In this document: piece by piece, positions 11,591 through 23,094 of the stretch | Layout of the letters: every line of letters begins with the position of its first letter | Position numbering within the stretch: the stretch's first letter is position 1 | From: Mesorhabditis belari | Taxonomy: Eukaryota; Nematoda; Chromadorea; Rhabditida; Rhabditidae | DNA: 64,000 nt | Assembly: GCA_958450365.1 (NCBI GenBank) | Contig: CAUEEP010000893.1 | Coordinates: 769,501-833,500, forward strand | Direction: 5' to 3' | Made by a program: the position numbers and the translations under genes | The notes under the pieces: model-generated | The model's database searches: none | What the model saw: only the letters and a program-made list of their open reading frames with translations | What the model was told of the DNA's origin: nothing

Positions 11591-11714
11591 TTTCTCTTGG
11601 TAAATCGTTTGACTGCTTTTAGAAACGGCTTGGTCCGTTTGCTATCGAAAACTTTTCATTCTCATGTTTAGTCTAGAAATTTAGTTTATCAAGGTTTTAG
11701 AGCATTTTTTTGGA

Positions 11715-14431
11715 ATGGCCTCTAGACTTCCTTCCTCTAATGACGCACAAGGTGGGTAACTAAACCAAGCAAACGGTTTCAGAAATGTTTAACATTTCGC
11801 ACACTGATGAATTCTGATAACAAGTTAGATTTCAATAACAATAGGTTGTTTTTTAGATGGTGCGACCTCTCAGTTTCCCCACACTTCACCGGTGCCGATG
11901 GAAACTGATGACATTGAGCTTGAAGCACCTACTTTGGCTCAGCAACAGGTGAATTTTAAGCGATTAGTGCAAAAATTCTTAGCCTAACCAGAATATCAAC
12001 AGCTTATTATAAAAGATTAAGAGGATTTTTCAGAATTTCATTTCATAGAATTTTATTTCAGAATCATCCACAAAACTTCATGAATCCACGAGAAGCCACA
12101 ATCGAACCAATTGCTGCTGATATTTACGAAGACAACGATCCAAGAAAACTTTTTGGAACTTCTCAATTGCCTCTTGAACGGGAATTCGAGGAACAAGTCT
12201 CAGCCGTCTCAGCTGCAAAGCCTGTATCTTCTTTTATCTCCTCAAACACTCCATTCCACGAGTGCGAAACAAATGTAAAACAACTTGTCAAGCGATTTGA
12301 AAATGCTGATGAATCTGAAAGGGAGAAGGGGAATGGATCTGTTGCAAAGCTGAAAGAAGATTCACCGATGACTTCAATTGATTTGAGCTTGCCTGCTCAG
12401 CGATGTTCATCGGTAACTGAAAACACATCGAATTGTCAGAAAGTTTCAGATCGTTTGAGCCGAACTACTTCCAAGAAAATACATGGTGATTTGGAAAAAG
12501 AAAAGGAAAATGAGGATGGATTTTCTTCCCTATTATTTCCTTCACCAGCCATTATTTCCGAAACTTGTTCAAATCAGCCTGGATTCACTCCTCCATCTCA
12601 AGAAATTTCTCTCGAAGCCGTCAAAACGCAAGTACTCAAAGTCAAAAAAGAGAAAATCGAGTGGCTACAGAAGGAAAATGTCAAAGTGCGAGAATTCGGC
12701 TCAACAACGAAAAAGTCGATCAATATTTTGGTCCTCGGACAGACAGGAGTCGGGAAATCAACATGGATAAACGCTCTTGTCAACTATTTAACTTACAAAA
12801 CGCTAGATGAAGCGATTGCTGCCGAGGCGCCGATTTGCGCGATTCCAACTAAATTCACAATGTTTGACGACAATTATCAGAGACACGATGTCCATCTTGG
12901 AGCACACGATAATGAGGTTTTTGTGGACAATGGTCAATCAGCCACTCAAAGCGCCAAGACGTATCTGTGTGAGCAAGATGAACACAATATTTATATCATT
13001 GACACTCCGGGAATAAATGATACCAGAGGACACTTGAAAGACGAGGAAAACATTCAGAATATTCTTCGATCAATCGCACCTTTCAAAGAGATCCATGCGA
13101 TTTGCTTTCTTTTCAAAGCGAATGAGGCTCGTCTCACGGAATCTTTCCGCTACTCGATCGGGAAATTGCTTGGAAATTTGAGTAAAACGGCGCTCAACAA
13201 CGCTTGCTTTGTTTTCACAAATGCTAGAGGAACTTTTTATCGACCGGGTGATACAATGGGACCGTTGAAAGCTTATTTCAATGAGCTGAAGGAGAAGGAA
13301 GGACTTTCAGTGAGAATTGATGATAACAACATCTTCTGTTTGGACAATGAAGCTTTCCGATTCCTTTGTGCTCATTTCAGTGACATTCAATTCGATACAA
13401 GGGAAATAAAAACTTTTGCCGATAGCTGGAAACATTCGTCGAACGAAGTACAGAGATTGTTGGATCACGCTGCACGAGCTCGTCCGCACAACACCTCGGA
13501 CACGCTGTCAATCAATGAGACTCGGACTTGGATCTATCAGCTAATCGATCCAATTCTCAAAGCTTGTACAATGATTCAGAGAAACTTGCAGCAACTGGAT
13601 TGGCAGAAGGAAGAGCTGATGCAAGCTGAGAACAATGTTGAAGAATTGCGGAGATTGGCGATGATTCGAGTGACTTCAATGGAAATCTTACGGCTATCGA
13701 AGCCCCAAACCGTTTGTCGGAGTCAAAAATGTGCAAGATATGAAAGGATTGATGGAAAAGAAGCGTTGATCTACAGGGTTTGTCACAAAGATTGTTACTT
13801 AGACGAGAATGGAAAGCTAGACGGATGTGCAGTCTTTCTTGGATCGTCGTCGACTTTAGTGGGCGTCTGCACTGAATGCTCCTGTCACATATATGATCAC
13901 GAGCGAATCCCGTACGAACAACGAATCACCACAAAATCTCTGGACAACCCACAAAAACTCGCCTCAGAAACGAATGCTGCCGAGATGAAGAAAAGCTCCA
14001 TTCGAAAATTTGAGCGACTCATCAATGGATATCAAAAAGAATCCAATTACATTTTATTCGCAATGGCAACTTTTTCTGTTTTCCTTGCTGAGAATGGGAT
14101 CACTCAGAAAACGAATCTCTTTGAACAACACTTACAGAAACTGATTGTCGCTGAAGAAAAGAAAATGAAAAGCGTGACTGGGGTGGATGCGGATGAATTC
14201 AATCGATTGCTCGAACTCAGTGTGACTTATGAAGATATTTGCAAACAATTTGTTCATCAACGAGACTCGGTAAAAATTTCACTTGATGAGCTTCAAGAAA
14301 TTCGACAAAAGTTGTTCTCTTTGCCACTGAATGGCGCAATGATTGCACAGATTTTCGATATTCATGTGGAAACCAATCATCAGGATTATGAGGCAACTGT
14401 GACACGCTGCGAGAAATCGATGTTTCAGTGA
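11715..14431 (+). CDS. Large P-loop GTPase G3
   Basis: Exons 11715-11751, 11857-11948 and 12062-14431 give 832 residues. The first about 220 residues are acidic and Ser/Thr-rich without the Q/M repeats of the other paralogues. The GTPase domain has G1 GQTGVGKSTWINAL (Gln for the usual Glu), G3 DTPGINDTRG (Asn for Gly) and TNARGTFYRPGDT. The Cys/His cluster is altered: TVCRSQKCARYE, VCHKDCYLD, then GVCTECSCHIYDHERI, losing the WSTHMHI form. A coiled C-terminal part follows. The final codons TTT CAG TGA sit on a good donor (GTGAGT, phase 2), the same phase as the last donor of G2 and G4, but no convincing downstream exon was found, so the stop at 14431 is kept. It is the most diverged member and has the simplest gene structure. 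Confidence 0.82.
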
Positions 14432-15178
14432 GTTTAGCAAAAAATAGATAGAAAAATAGAGACATTGATACAATAAGTCCCAGTCTTTTGCTCATTGCAT
14501 TATATGGAAATAATTTAAACATAGGCATTTGCCCAAATCCAGCTCTTGCAGCTGATTTTTGAAGTAACTAACTATCTAGCATTCAGATAACCCTAGAGTA
14601 ACCCTAGAGTAATGAGTCGTTCAAAAGGTAGCTTTCCGAATTAGCCACCTTTTCGAAAACGCATCCCTCATTGAAACCTATCAACTAGCTTAAAAGGGTA
14701 GAGCTTAAATTCTTAATAGCCTAAAATAGCAGAGCTTAAGTTTTACTTATTTGGTAGAGCTTAACTAGAGCTCTACTAAATAAATAGAAGAAATAAATAA
14801 ATAAAACTAAATAAAATAGCGCTTAAAGTAATTAAAAAAGATTCACAAAATAAACTCCAAGATCTAAACTAAAATTTATGAAGATAATTTTTAGCATGTA
14901 TTCTTGAAACTTTTACAGTACTTCAGAAAATGGCAATAATTTATAAATTTAGAAAAATACGCGGTGGTGTGAAGAAATTGTTCTCGATTTTTGGTGGCTC
15001 CACGAAATAATCCAAGAAAATTATCGAAATTTTTCATTTTTTTTCAATAAACCATCTACTATGCTTTGTTTTATTTTCCATTTGGTTATCTCATACAAAA
15101 GATTATCTTGATTGAATTTTAAATACTGTTTACTTGTCAAATTATCGTTTTAAGCAAAACCACCTGCTCTACAGATCG
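14432..15178. other. Intergenic between G3 and G4
   Basis: AT-rich, with short interspersed repeats of a GTAGAGCTTAA-type word near 14690-14830. The last about 135 bases are part of the block copied at 1970. No gene seen. Confidence 0.5.
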
Positions 15179-18100
15179 ATGCCTCACTTGCAAAACAGCG
15201 CTTTCCCCTCATCGGATTCGTCGGATGCCGAGAACGAGGATTTCGAGCAAGTGAGTCGAAATTTATTTACCTAAGCATTAAAACATTAGAGAAATTGAGG
15301 ATTACTGTACTTTTTGATACTAGGGTAACACTATTTCAATTAGTGACTCTTAAATCTTTGAAAAATTCCTTGAACTTAATTAGAGAAATCGAGGATCAAA
15401 AATACTTCCTAGTTCCCCCAAATTATATCTAAATGTATCGTTTTACAATGGTTTACGGTAGATTTTTAATTTCTTTGAGGTTGCCTTACAGAGAATGGGT
15501 TGATTTATTCATAATCGTCATCTGCATATCAATTTTCAGATCGCAAATCCTCGTCCAGTGCCCGTGCTGACCGCTCTCTCGCCACCGATGCATCAACAAA
15601 TGTCCAACTCTTCATCAGCAATTCCTCAACAATTTGACGCTACACCGCAAGGTATGCAAGGAATAAAAACAATAAATTTTGTACTGTGCTATGCATTGAA
15701 AGATTCTTTGCAAATCGATCCAATACGAGTTTTTAGCAAACGATTCTGACCGTCAAACGATCTCCTGCCAATGGTTTCCTGCCCGGAATCCAACTGCACC
15801 TACTCCAAATTTGCCGGTACTTACACAACTTTATTATTCTTCAAGGAAATTAGAAAATGCGTTGATTTTAAGTGATAATTTCAGCAATTTCAACCAGCTC
15901 CACATTCAAACAATGCCGGGCCTCCGAATTTTGCTGAGAATGGGATGCCATCGGTATGAAGAGAAGTGTTTTTAGTTTTAGGCAAGATCATTTTTATTTA
16001 TATTCTGCGTAAAGTTTTTTATGTAAATCTATATTTTCAGCAATTCCCAATGGTCTCCCCGCAACCGGGCTTTCCTCCAACAGAAACTCCTCAAATGCCA
16101 CCTCAAGTTCAACAGATGCTCAACGGAAATATGATGGGCTTTATGCAGGATCCAAATTTTATGCAACAAATGGTAGCTACAAGTTTGATTGGTTCGAAAC
16201 ATTTTCTTCTAGATGCTCTTCATGCAACAAATGCAGCTGCAAGCGCAACAACCGATGCAACAAAATGGGGCATTCAATCCAAATCCAGCTTTCCCGGGCT
16301 ATGGAATGCAACCCATGCAAGGTAAGAACTTTGCAACTTTGAGAGTTTTGATATAACGAATTTGAAGGGACGCTTAAACTTCTAAAAGGTGCTTTTGGAT
16401 AAGCTATACCCCCAAGTTTAGTCATCAGGCCTTTAGGTACAGTCTTGCTGACTTAGTTGAACATACATACATACTTAATTTGTTTTCTAAGCGTACCTTT
16501 CAGAAAATGCTTCAATTTTGATGAATCTAAACATTTAAGAACTCAACTTTAAGGCATCCAACAGCTAACCCAGCCTCCACCCGCTTACTCAGCATCACAA
16601 ACTCCCGTTCCACAGAAATCCAAGCCACAATCACAAAATGGTAAATAAAACATAACTGTTTTTCAATTAAAATTACTTCCAGGCAAGTCAAGCTCTTCGA
16701 AGAATCCACCAGTTTTGCCGGACTTGCCCACTTCTCATCAATCGAAGAACAACCAATACTCTGGGCCTCGAAAAGAGATCAACATTCTTGTACTCGGTGA
16801 AACGGGAGTCGGAAAATCGACATGGATCAATGGCATTGCAAACTATATGAGCTTTGATCACATCGTTGATGCATTGGAAGCACCAGAGCCGATTTGTCTC
16901 ATTCCATCAATGTTCACGATGTGCGACGAGAATTATCAACAACGAAAAATTGTCATTGGGAACTCAACGAATGAAGTGTTTGGACAAGGACAAAGTGCAA
17001 CACAAGACGCTCGAACTTATCTCTTCCCACACCCGAAATATGATGTTTATATCATTGATACACCTGGCATTGGAGATGTTCGTGGAATTGCACAAGACAA
17101 GGAGAATACAAGGAAAATTCTGAATGCAATTGCAGCTTACAAGAATTTACATGCAATTTGTCTATTGTTCAAATCGAATGACGCTCGGATGACGTTGAGC
17201 TTTAGATATTGCATTGGAGAGTTGCTGCTTCAATTGCACAAAGACGCAGCCAAGAATATCGTGTTTTTCTTCACGAATGCCCGTGGGACTTTCTACAAAC
17301 CAGGGGATACAATTGTCCCTTTAAGAGCTTTTCTCGATGAACTTCAAGCGAAACACGGGATACAAGTGGCTCTCGATCGGAGCAATATCTTTTGTCTGGA
17401 TAATGAGGCGTTCAAATTTGTTTGCGCCTATCACGATGGAGTTGAGTTTAGCGAAGATGACATGAAAAATTTCGAAGCAAGTTGGGCAAAATCAGCCGCT
17501 GAGACGCATCGCTTCCTTGACTATGCGGCTGGATGCAAACCGCATTCTGTTGACAAGACTCTCTCAGTGAATCAAGCTCGTGGAATCATTCTCCAGCTGG
17601 CTAAACCCTTGGCTGACATTAATGAATTGATTGAGACAAATATCAAGGTGTATGATGATCGAAAAGTCGAGATTGAAAACACGAAAGCGACGATCAATGA
17701 CTTGCAACAGAAGTTGTTGATCCCGCAAATCGGGATCAAGACTGAGGAACTCAGTTATCCGATGACCGTCTGCACTGGCCCGAAATGCATCGAAACGCAA
17801 TCAATTCCGAACAGTGAACAATTGCAAACGATCTACAAACAGATTTGTCATGATCACTGTCAATTGGACAACGTTGATCCCGAGAGATTCCCCGAACCTC
17901 ATCTACAACAATGTTGGGCAATGCAGGGTGGGCAAAGTTGTACAGTTTGTGGTTGTTTATGGTCTACTCACATGCACATTCGCTTCAAGCAAGTGAAAAC
18001 GAACGAGTCGGTTGAAGATGTGAACATAAAAAATGCGATTCAGACGAATGAAGATGCTCAAATCACAAAGCAGAAAATTATCGAATCGTGTGAGAAAATC

Positions 18101-18946
18101 GTGAAAGAATACAAAGATGAACAGAAAACTGTGATGGATGCAAGTATTCGTTTCGCGGTTTTCTTGAAGCAGAATGCGATTATGACCTATAATGATGTTT
18201 TTGAGAAATATGTGGAAAAGTCGATTGAGGAAGAGGAAAAATGCATCAAAGCTGGAGGGGATCGGACGAAATTAGCCAACTTGAAGCGTTGCTTGGACGA
18301 GTATCGGCAGGGTTTGTTGCTTTTGGAGTTTAGTAAGAATCTAGAATTTTTAAGCAGGACTAAGGATAGGTCATTGTAGCTACATTTTGCACTTTGAAAT
18401 TACAGTATTTTCAATTTCAAATGCTCTAGGAAACCTAGAAAGTTTAGAGGAGCTCATTCAAATGAGAAATAGCTGATAGTATCTAAAACCTAGTGGTATT
18501 TCTTTAACCAATCAACCACTTTGCAGAACGAGCCGCCATCGAGCACGCCTTGCAATCCGGCGGAAACCATCAGCAACAGATCACCACTGATGATGTCAAG
18601 AATATGAAAGCCATCCTCTTCGCATTGCCTCATTTTGGAGCAAAACTCAAAGAACTCTTTGAGCAAACTGTGCGCGGATATTCGATGAATCAACAACAAA
18701 GCGTGCAAAAGTTTGCCCGACCAACGTACACTGCAGCCTCTTCTTCTGGTGGTGGAAAGAAGTGGGTTAAGTTGAATATTTAGATAAAGACAAAGATATT
18801 GTTGTTACTTAGTGTCAATCTAATACTTTTTATCGGGTTACAGTACTAAGCTTTGGGTCTTACAATATACTTGGCAAGATTAAAAACACTTGAACATTTT
18901 TAGACGTGGTCTCATCGACAAGTTTCGCCGCATCTTCCCCAAATGA
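15179..18946 (+). CDS. Large P-loop GTPase G4
   Basis: Exons 15179-15250, 15540-15651, 15737-15816, 15885-15953, 16041-16172, 16213-16321, 16554-16640, 16683-18311, 18527-18761 and 18904-18946 give 855 residues; all phases agree. Order: Ser/Asp/Glu-rich start, Pro/Gln/Met-rich low complexity (GFPPTETPQMPPQVQQ), GTPase domain with GETGVGKSTWINGI, DTPGIGDVRG and TNARGTFYKPGD, Cys/His cluster (TVCTGPKC, ICHDHC, CTVCGCLWSTHMHI), a coiled region, and a basic amphipathic end (RGLIDKFRRIFPK) from the last exon. If the last splice is skipped the frame ends at 18783 instead. The exon-7 acceptor has become TTTAAG where G1 keeps TTTTCAG. Closest to G2 in the GTPase domain. It is probably the source of the G1 front and of the broken copy at 32.6 kb. 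Molecular role beyond GTP binding is unknown. Confidence 0.82.
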
Positions 18947-19165
18947 GAGAACAAAAAAGAGAAACTTTTGAAGAGAAACAGACCTGACAACAGAAATTCC
19001 CTTCCTTACTATCTAATTTTATTGTCTTGGATCTTCATGAAGCCTTTTTTTGCTTAAGTTTTTCCATCTTTGCTACCGAATTTTCGACCTTCTGTTTTAA
19101 CTTTTGCATTTCAATCCTTATTTTGCATTTTAGTCATGAGTAATTGACTTTTGATACAATTTTTC

Positions 19166-19171
19166 AATAAA
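19166..19171 (+). terminator. Polyadenylation signal of G4
   Basis: AATAAA about 220 bases after the G4 stop; the same text with AATAAA recurs in the copy at 34.86 kb. Confidence 0.45.
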
Positions 19172-19289
19172 TTTTTTATCACATCAATCAATCAAAACAA
19201 AATTCACTGAGATACTTTAGATTTGTTACAAACCAAGATACCCGAACATCTAAATTGACAAAGACAAAGGAAATGAGTAAATAGAACTA

Positions 19290-19598
19290 CTACACAGCAG
19301 TAGATTCGGCACCGGTCAATGAGGTGGGTCCATTTTTGGCAGCGAGAGTAGAATCATCCCCCTTTGCCGGTTGAATGTGAAATAATCGTTGCATTGCGTA
19401 ATTTTGATAGGGTTTCGTTGTTGACAAGATCACAAGTGGATACAGAATCCCAAAGGAACCGATGAGGATCGCTGAGAAGATTGAACACTGAAATTGAATC
19501 TGTAAAATGCAAAAAATTGAATAAGTTTCCGGGTTCCTCTTAAAGTTCAGACCAAGACCTGCTTAAAGAGTCCGGGTAAAATTTTCAGCCAGTCTGCC
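19290..19598 (-). pseudogene. Copy of the last exon of the chemoreceptor gene
   Basis: Matches 34990-35347 closely, including the stop and the AVESTG-type C-terminal codons on the minus strand. Two bases are missing relative to the intact exon (CTTCTCAGCG against CTTCTCTCAGCG), shifting the frame, and no upstream exons are present. It arrived together with the G4 3' flank in the same duplication (18.7-19.6 kb against 34.4-35.35 kb). Confidence 0.75.
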
Positions 19599-19925
19599 TC
19601 GCTCTTCGGTTTTTTACTACACAAAGCTTCTTCGAGCATGAAACCCAGTTCCCCCGGAAGCGCTTATTTTAGGCTTCATTTTGATACTAAACATGGCTAG
19701 ACTCTGTTTTGCCATTCTTTAGATTTCAATCAATCTTTCGCGGGACTCGATAAGCTTAATGAGTCCAGCAAATTTTTGATCTAAAATGGTCGACATCTAA
19801 AGAATGGCAAAACAGAATCTAGCCATGTTTAGTATCAAAATGAAGCCTAGAATAAGGGTTTGCGGGGGAAGTGGGTTTCATGCTGGATGGAGCTTTGTGT
19901 AGTAAAAAATCGAAGAGCGATTTCA
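19599..19925. mobile_element. Foldback element
   Basis: Two inverted arms of about 125-130 bases (about 19599-19725 and 19797-19921) around a loop of about 70 bases. Matching words include CTAGACTCTGTTTTGCCATTC and GAATGGCAAAACAGAATCTAG. It abuts the end of the duplicated receptor exon. No coding capacity. Confidence 0.75.
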
Positions 19926-20466
19926 TGAGCAAAAATTTTTTTCTAAAGATCGCTTTTGGGTCTTCCTTTTCATTTGCTTTTGATCACAAGATTGTTTTTC
20001 ATTCTTTCGCTTCGAGAAATTTACTTCATTTGCTTCGAAACACATATTGCGTAAAAATCTCATTTAACGGCAATTATTGCGCTAACGCAATACTTGACAA
20101 CCACGAAAAAAAATGAAATTGATCAGAAAACAAAGCTTTCATTTGACTTTACTTCATTTCATCGATAAATCTTTGGTTATTGAAATTCCCAACAGCAATA
20201 CCAGCCATTTCAAGAGTGTTGCTTGGGAGTTATTGAATGAGGTAACATTCTAATGAATATTAAAAATGGATAACGTGTATCAAATTTTTATGAATTCTAT
20301 CTGAAATCGAAATTTTTTCATAAAATAAGCAAAATGAAAGGGTTTCCTTTCACCTGAAATTGCCAAAGTGCAATTCTAATCGAATGTCGAGCCAACACAA
20401 AAATTGATTTCTTGAAAAGAAGAAAAATTCTCTCAAAATCTTGACTTGCTACTACTTTACAACAAA

Positions 20467-20735
20467 AGGCAAGCTTTTCTAGGCAAGCTTTTCTAGGCAA
20501 GCTTTTCTAGGCAAGCTTTTCTAGGCAAGCTTTTCTAGGCAAGCTTTTCTAGGCAAGCTTTTCTAGGCAAGCTTTCTGGGCAAGCTTTTCTAGGCAAGCT
20601 TTTCTAGGCAAGCTTTTCTAGGCAAGCTTTTCTAGGCAAGCTTTTCTAGGCAAGCTTTTCTAGGCAAGCTTTTCTAGGCAAGCTTTTCTAGGCAAGCTTT
20701 TCTAGGCAAGCTTTTCTAGGCAAACTTTAAAAAGT
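20467..20735. repeat. 14-bp minisatellite
   Basis: About 19 head-to-tail copies of AGGCAAGCTTTTCT, almost invariant except one variant copy near 20573. Each unit carries a HindIII site. Confidence 0.95.
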
Positions 20736-20857
20736 TTCACAAGCGAAACGCTGTGAATTCTTTTCTCTAAACAAAAATGTCTCGAAAACATCGTAAATTG
20801 AGTAGTAGACTTTTTGAGTAATCAATTTTAAGCTGAAAAGAAATTGTAGAAATTTAT

Positions 20858-21215
20858 AGAAGTTCACGTAGTCATCCTTATCAAATTTCGGTCGGTTCTC
20901 ATCCCCATCATCTTTCCCTTTATCATTCTTTTGCGAACCGTATTAGTAGGGCTTGGAATAAGCTCCCGTCTGGTATCTTCTCGTCTGTAGGAAAATTGAA
21001 AGTATCTGTGAACGAATTAGATCTTATTGCCATGTCAAATCTGCCCTATATTTAACCTTTTTGTATCTGTGTTTCCTAACTGTACTCTTACTGTACTATC
21101 TTTAGTTTTCTCTCTTTTTTCGGTGAGAGTATTGTAGCAATATGTTATATGCAGTTATGATTATCTGATTCGCTTCTATTCGCCCCATGAATAAAGCATA
21201 TATATAAAAAGCTTA
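20858..21215 (+). mobile_element. 5'-truncated non-LTR retrotransposon 3' end
   Basis: An open frame to the TAA near 21052 encodes a typical reverse-transcriptase C-terminus: Arg/Ser/His-rich, then SFANRISRAWNKLPSG, a phrase shared in form by CR1/RTE-type ORF2 proteins (xRxxxxWNxLP). A 3' untranslated part with AATAAAG and a short TA-rich end follows. Everything upstream of the last about 60 codons is missing, as is common after incomplete reverse transcription. Confidence 0.6.
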
Positions 21216-21239
21216 TTTTTGCATAACTTCATTGAATTT

Positions 21240-21418
21240 TCTTGGATTATTGAGTTAAATTTTACATATTTCCATCGACTGGTCAATTTTGACTAGGTCT
21301 AACTCTAGTTAAACTCTGGCATAAGCTCATAACAATATTTTTTAATTCAACATTTCTTATTTCTAGCTTGATTTCGCCTCCACCAAGTGACATGGCTGAC
21401 GAGCCATGTCACTTGGTG
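21240..21418 (+). other. Copy of the calmodulin-like gene 5' region with a perfect palindrome
   Basis: Text upstream of the calmodulin-like gene (TCAACAT..., CTCTGGCATAAGCT, AGCTTGATTTCG) is present here and again at 21430-21560. The copy includes a start codon followed by GCTGACGAG (MADE) near 21391. It then turns into a palindrome: 17-base arms 21381-21397 and 21402-21418 with a four-base loop, centred just after the copied start. Confidence 0.65.
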
Positions 21419-21550
21419 ACATCCCCCCGTATTTTTCATCGACTAACCAATTAGGTCTAACAATTTTAAACTCTGGCATAAGCTTATTGCAATTTTTGAT
21501 TCAACATGTTTCATTTCATTTCATTTTCAGCTTAATTTCGTCAATTCGAA

Positions 21551-22772
21551 ATGACTGACGAGCTATCCGCTGAACAAATCGCTGAATTTCGAGAATTTTT
21601 CTCTCTTTTTGACAAAGATCAGAGTGGAACGATCACGGTCGGTGAATTGGGAACAGTGATGAGATCTTTGGGACAAAACCCCACTGAAGCTGAGCTACAA
21701 TTGATGATAAATGATGGGGATTCGGATGGGAGTCGAACCATCGATTTCCCGGAATTCCTTCAAATGATGGCACAAAAGATGAAAGTGCCAGCCGGCGAGA
21801 ACGATTTACGACAAGCGTTTCAGGTATGATACAAATGAAAAGCTTATCACTTACTTACTTACTAATGTAAGGTTTCTCAGCTAAAAAATATGAAGCTTTT
21901 AAGTTCCATAGCACCTAAAAGATCTAATTGATCCCGAAATGTACCTTCAAAAGGTTTCCTTGCTAGTTAACTTGTCTGAACTTGTTAGAACTCAACTAGT
22001 AATCTGAATGACCAAAATGGCATTAACACCTTAAGCTCTCATCATTAGATTTGTCAAATCTTTTAACCTCAAAAAATCGTAGTAAAAGTCAAGCTCTTCA
22101 ATACAATTCGGTTAGCTAGGCGACCATGGAGCTAAAAAATTTTAATGAATTATTGGGTTGGTGAATTGAAAACTACCCGCTATTGTCATATGTGACAGTT
22201 TGAGCACTTTCTTCAAAGAAACCCATTTTGGTGTCAATGGAAAAGTTGTAGAGAATCAAAAATTAGGCTTATAGCCAAATTTCCAAAAAGATACGCTTAG
22301 TAGTTTCGCTTAAAATGCAAGTTTTGTGAAAATTCGTAAATTTGGCATTTCTTGAAAACCAGTTTTTGTATCGTTCTGAAAATTTGGATATAAGCTTGAT
22401 TTTTGATTCTCTACAACTTTTCCATTGACACCTAAATGGGTTTCTTTTGAAGAAAGTGCTCAAACTGTCACATATGACAATAGCCGGCAGTTTTCAATTC
22501 ACCAATCCAATATTTTTCTGTAAATCTTCAAGTATCTAAGTACTTTTTAAAGCAAAAGCACGAAAAAGTGGCAAAACGTGATCCTCTTGTTTCAGGTTTT
22601 CGATAAAGATCAGAATGGCTTCATCTCTGCTGAAGAATTACGTCACGTACTGACATCTTTGGGTGACGCTTTAACGGAAAAAGAAGTCGAAGAAATGATC
22701 GAAGAAGCTGACGTGAATGGAGATGGACATGTCAACTATGAAGAATTCGTCCAAATGATGGCTCAACGCTGA
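21551..22772 (+). CDS. Calmodulin-like protein, four EF-hands
   Basis: Exons 21551-21823 and 22596-22772 encode 149 residues, exactly calmodulin length. The four loops begin [36 protein letters not shown] and [12 protein letters not shown]. Calmodulins bind up to four Ca2+ and regulate target proteins; this copy should act the same way in the cytosol. It departs from the highly conserved animal calmodulin at many positions (start [20 protein letters not shown], central linker [15 protein letters not shown]), so it is a paralogue, not the canonical gene. In loop 2 the invariant sixth-position Gly is Arg, which may weaken Ca2+ binding there. The intron lies between AFQ and VFDKD and carries a foldback transposon. 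A TTTTCAG acceptor 24 bases before the start suggests an upstream untranslated exon or trans-splice site. Confidence 0.9.
22153..22510. mobile_element. Foldback mariner-type element (TTGGGTTGG family)
   Basis: Flanked by TA. Termini TTGGGTTGGTGAATTGAAAAC and its inverse. The whole 358-base unit is a near-perfect hairpin. It lies in the intron of the calmodulin-like gene. Confidence 0.85.
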
Positions 22773-23094
22773 TTTTGAGGCCAATTTGCAAGGCTTGAGT
22801 TTAAATTTTCGACATTCAATGAATAAATCTGCATCCAGTATAAGAGTCCTTTGCAGTGAACGCAGTCTAAACTTTAACAAAATCTTTATACACGAAACAG
22901 TGCCTTTAAATATTTTAGGTTTGCTGTTTTGCTTTAGAATTAAAAAAAGGAATTTTATTAACATTTTGAAAAATGTTTGGAGTATGCTTGGTCGTCTGAA
23001 AAATCGCGGAATTTGAGAATCTGAATTGTTCGTTTTTCTTTCATTTGAACGTTTTGCGTCTCAAATATTTCATTTTTCAAGTTCAAATCATTTA

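Noticed and set aside
2105..18946. Calling G1-G4 an operon
   Set aside because: Only the G1-G2 spacing (about 130 bases) fits; G2-G3 and G3-G4 gaps are larger and trans-splice leaders cannot be seen in genomic DNA.
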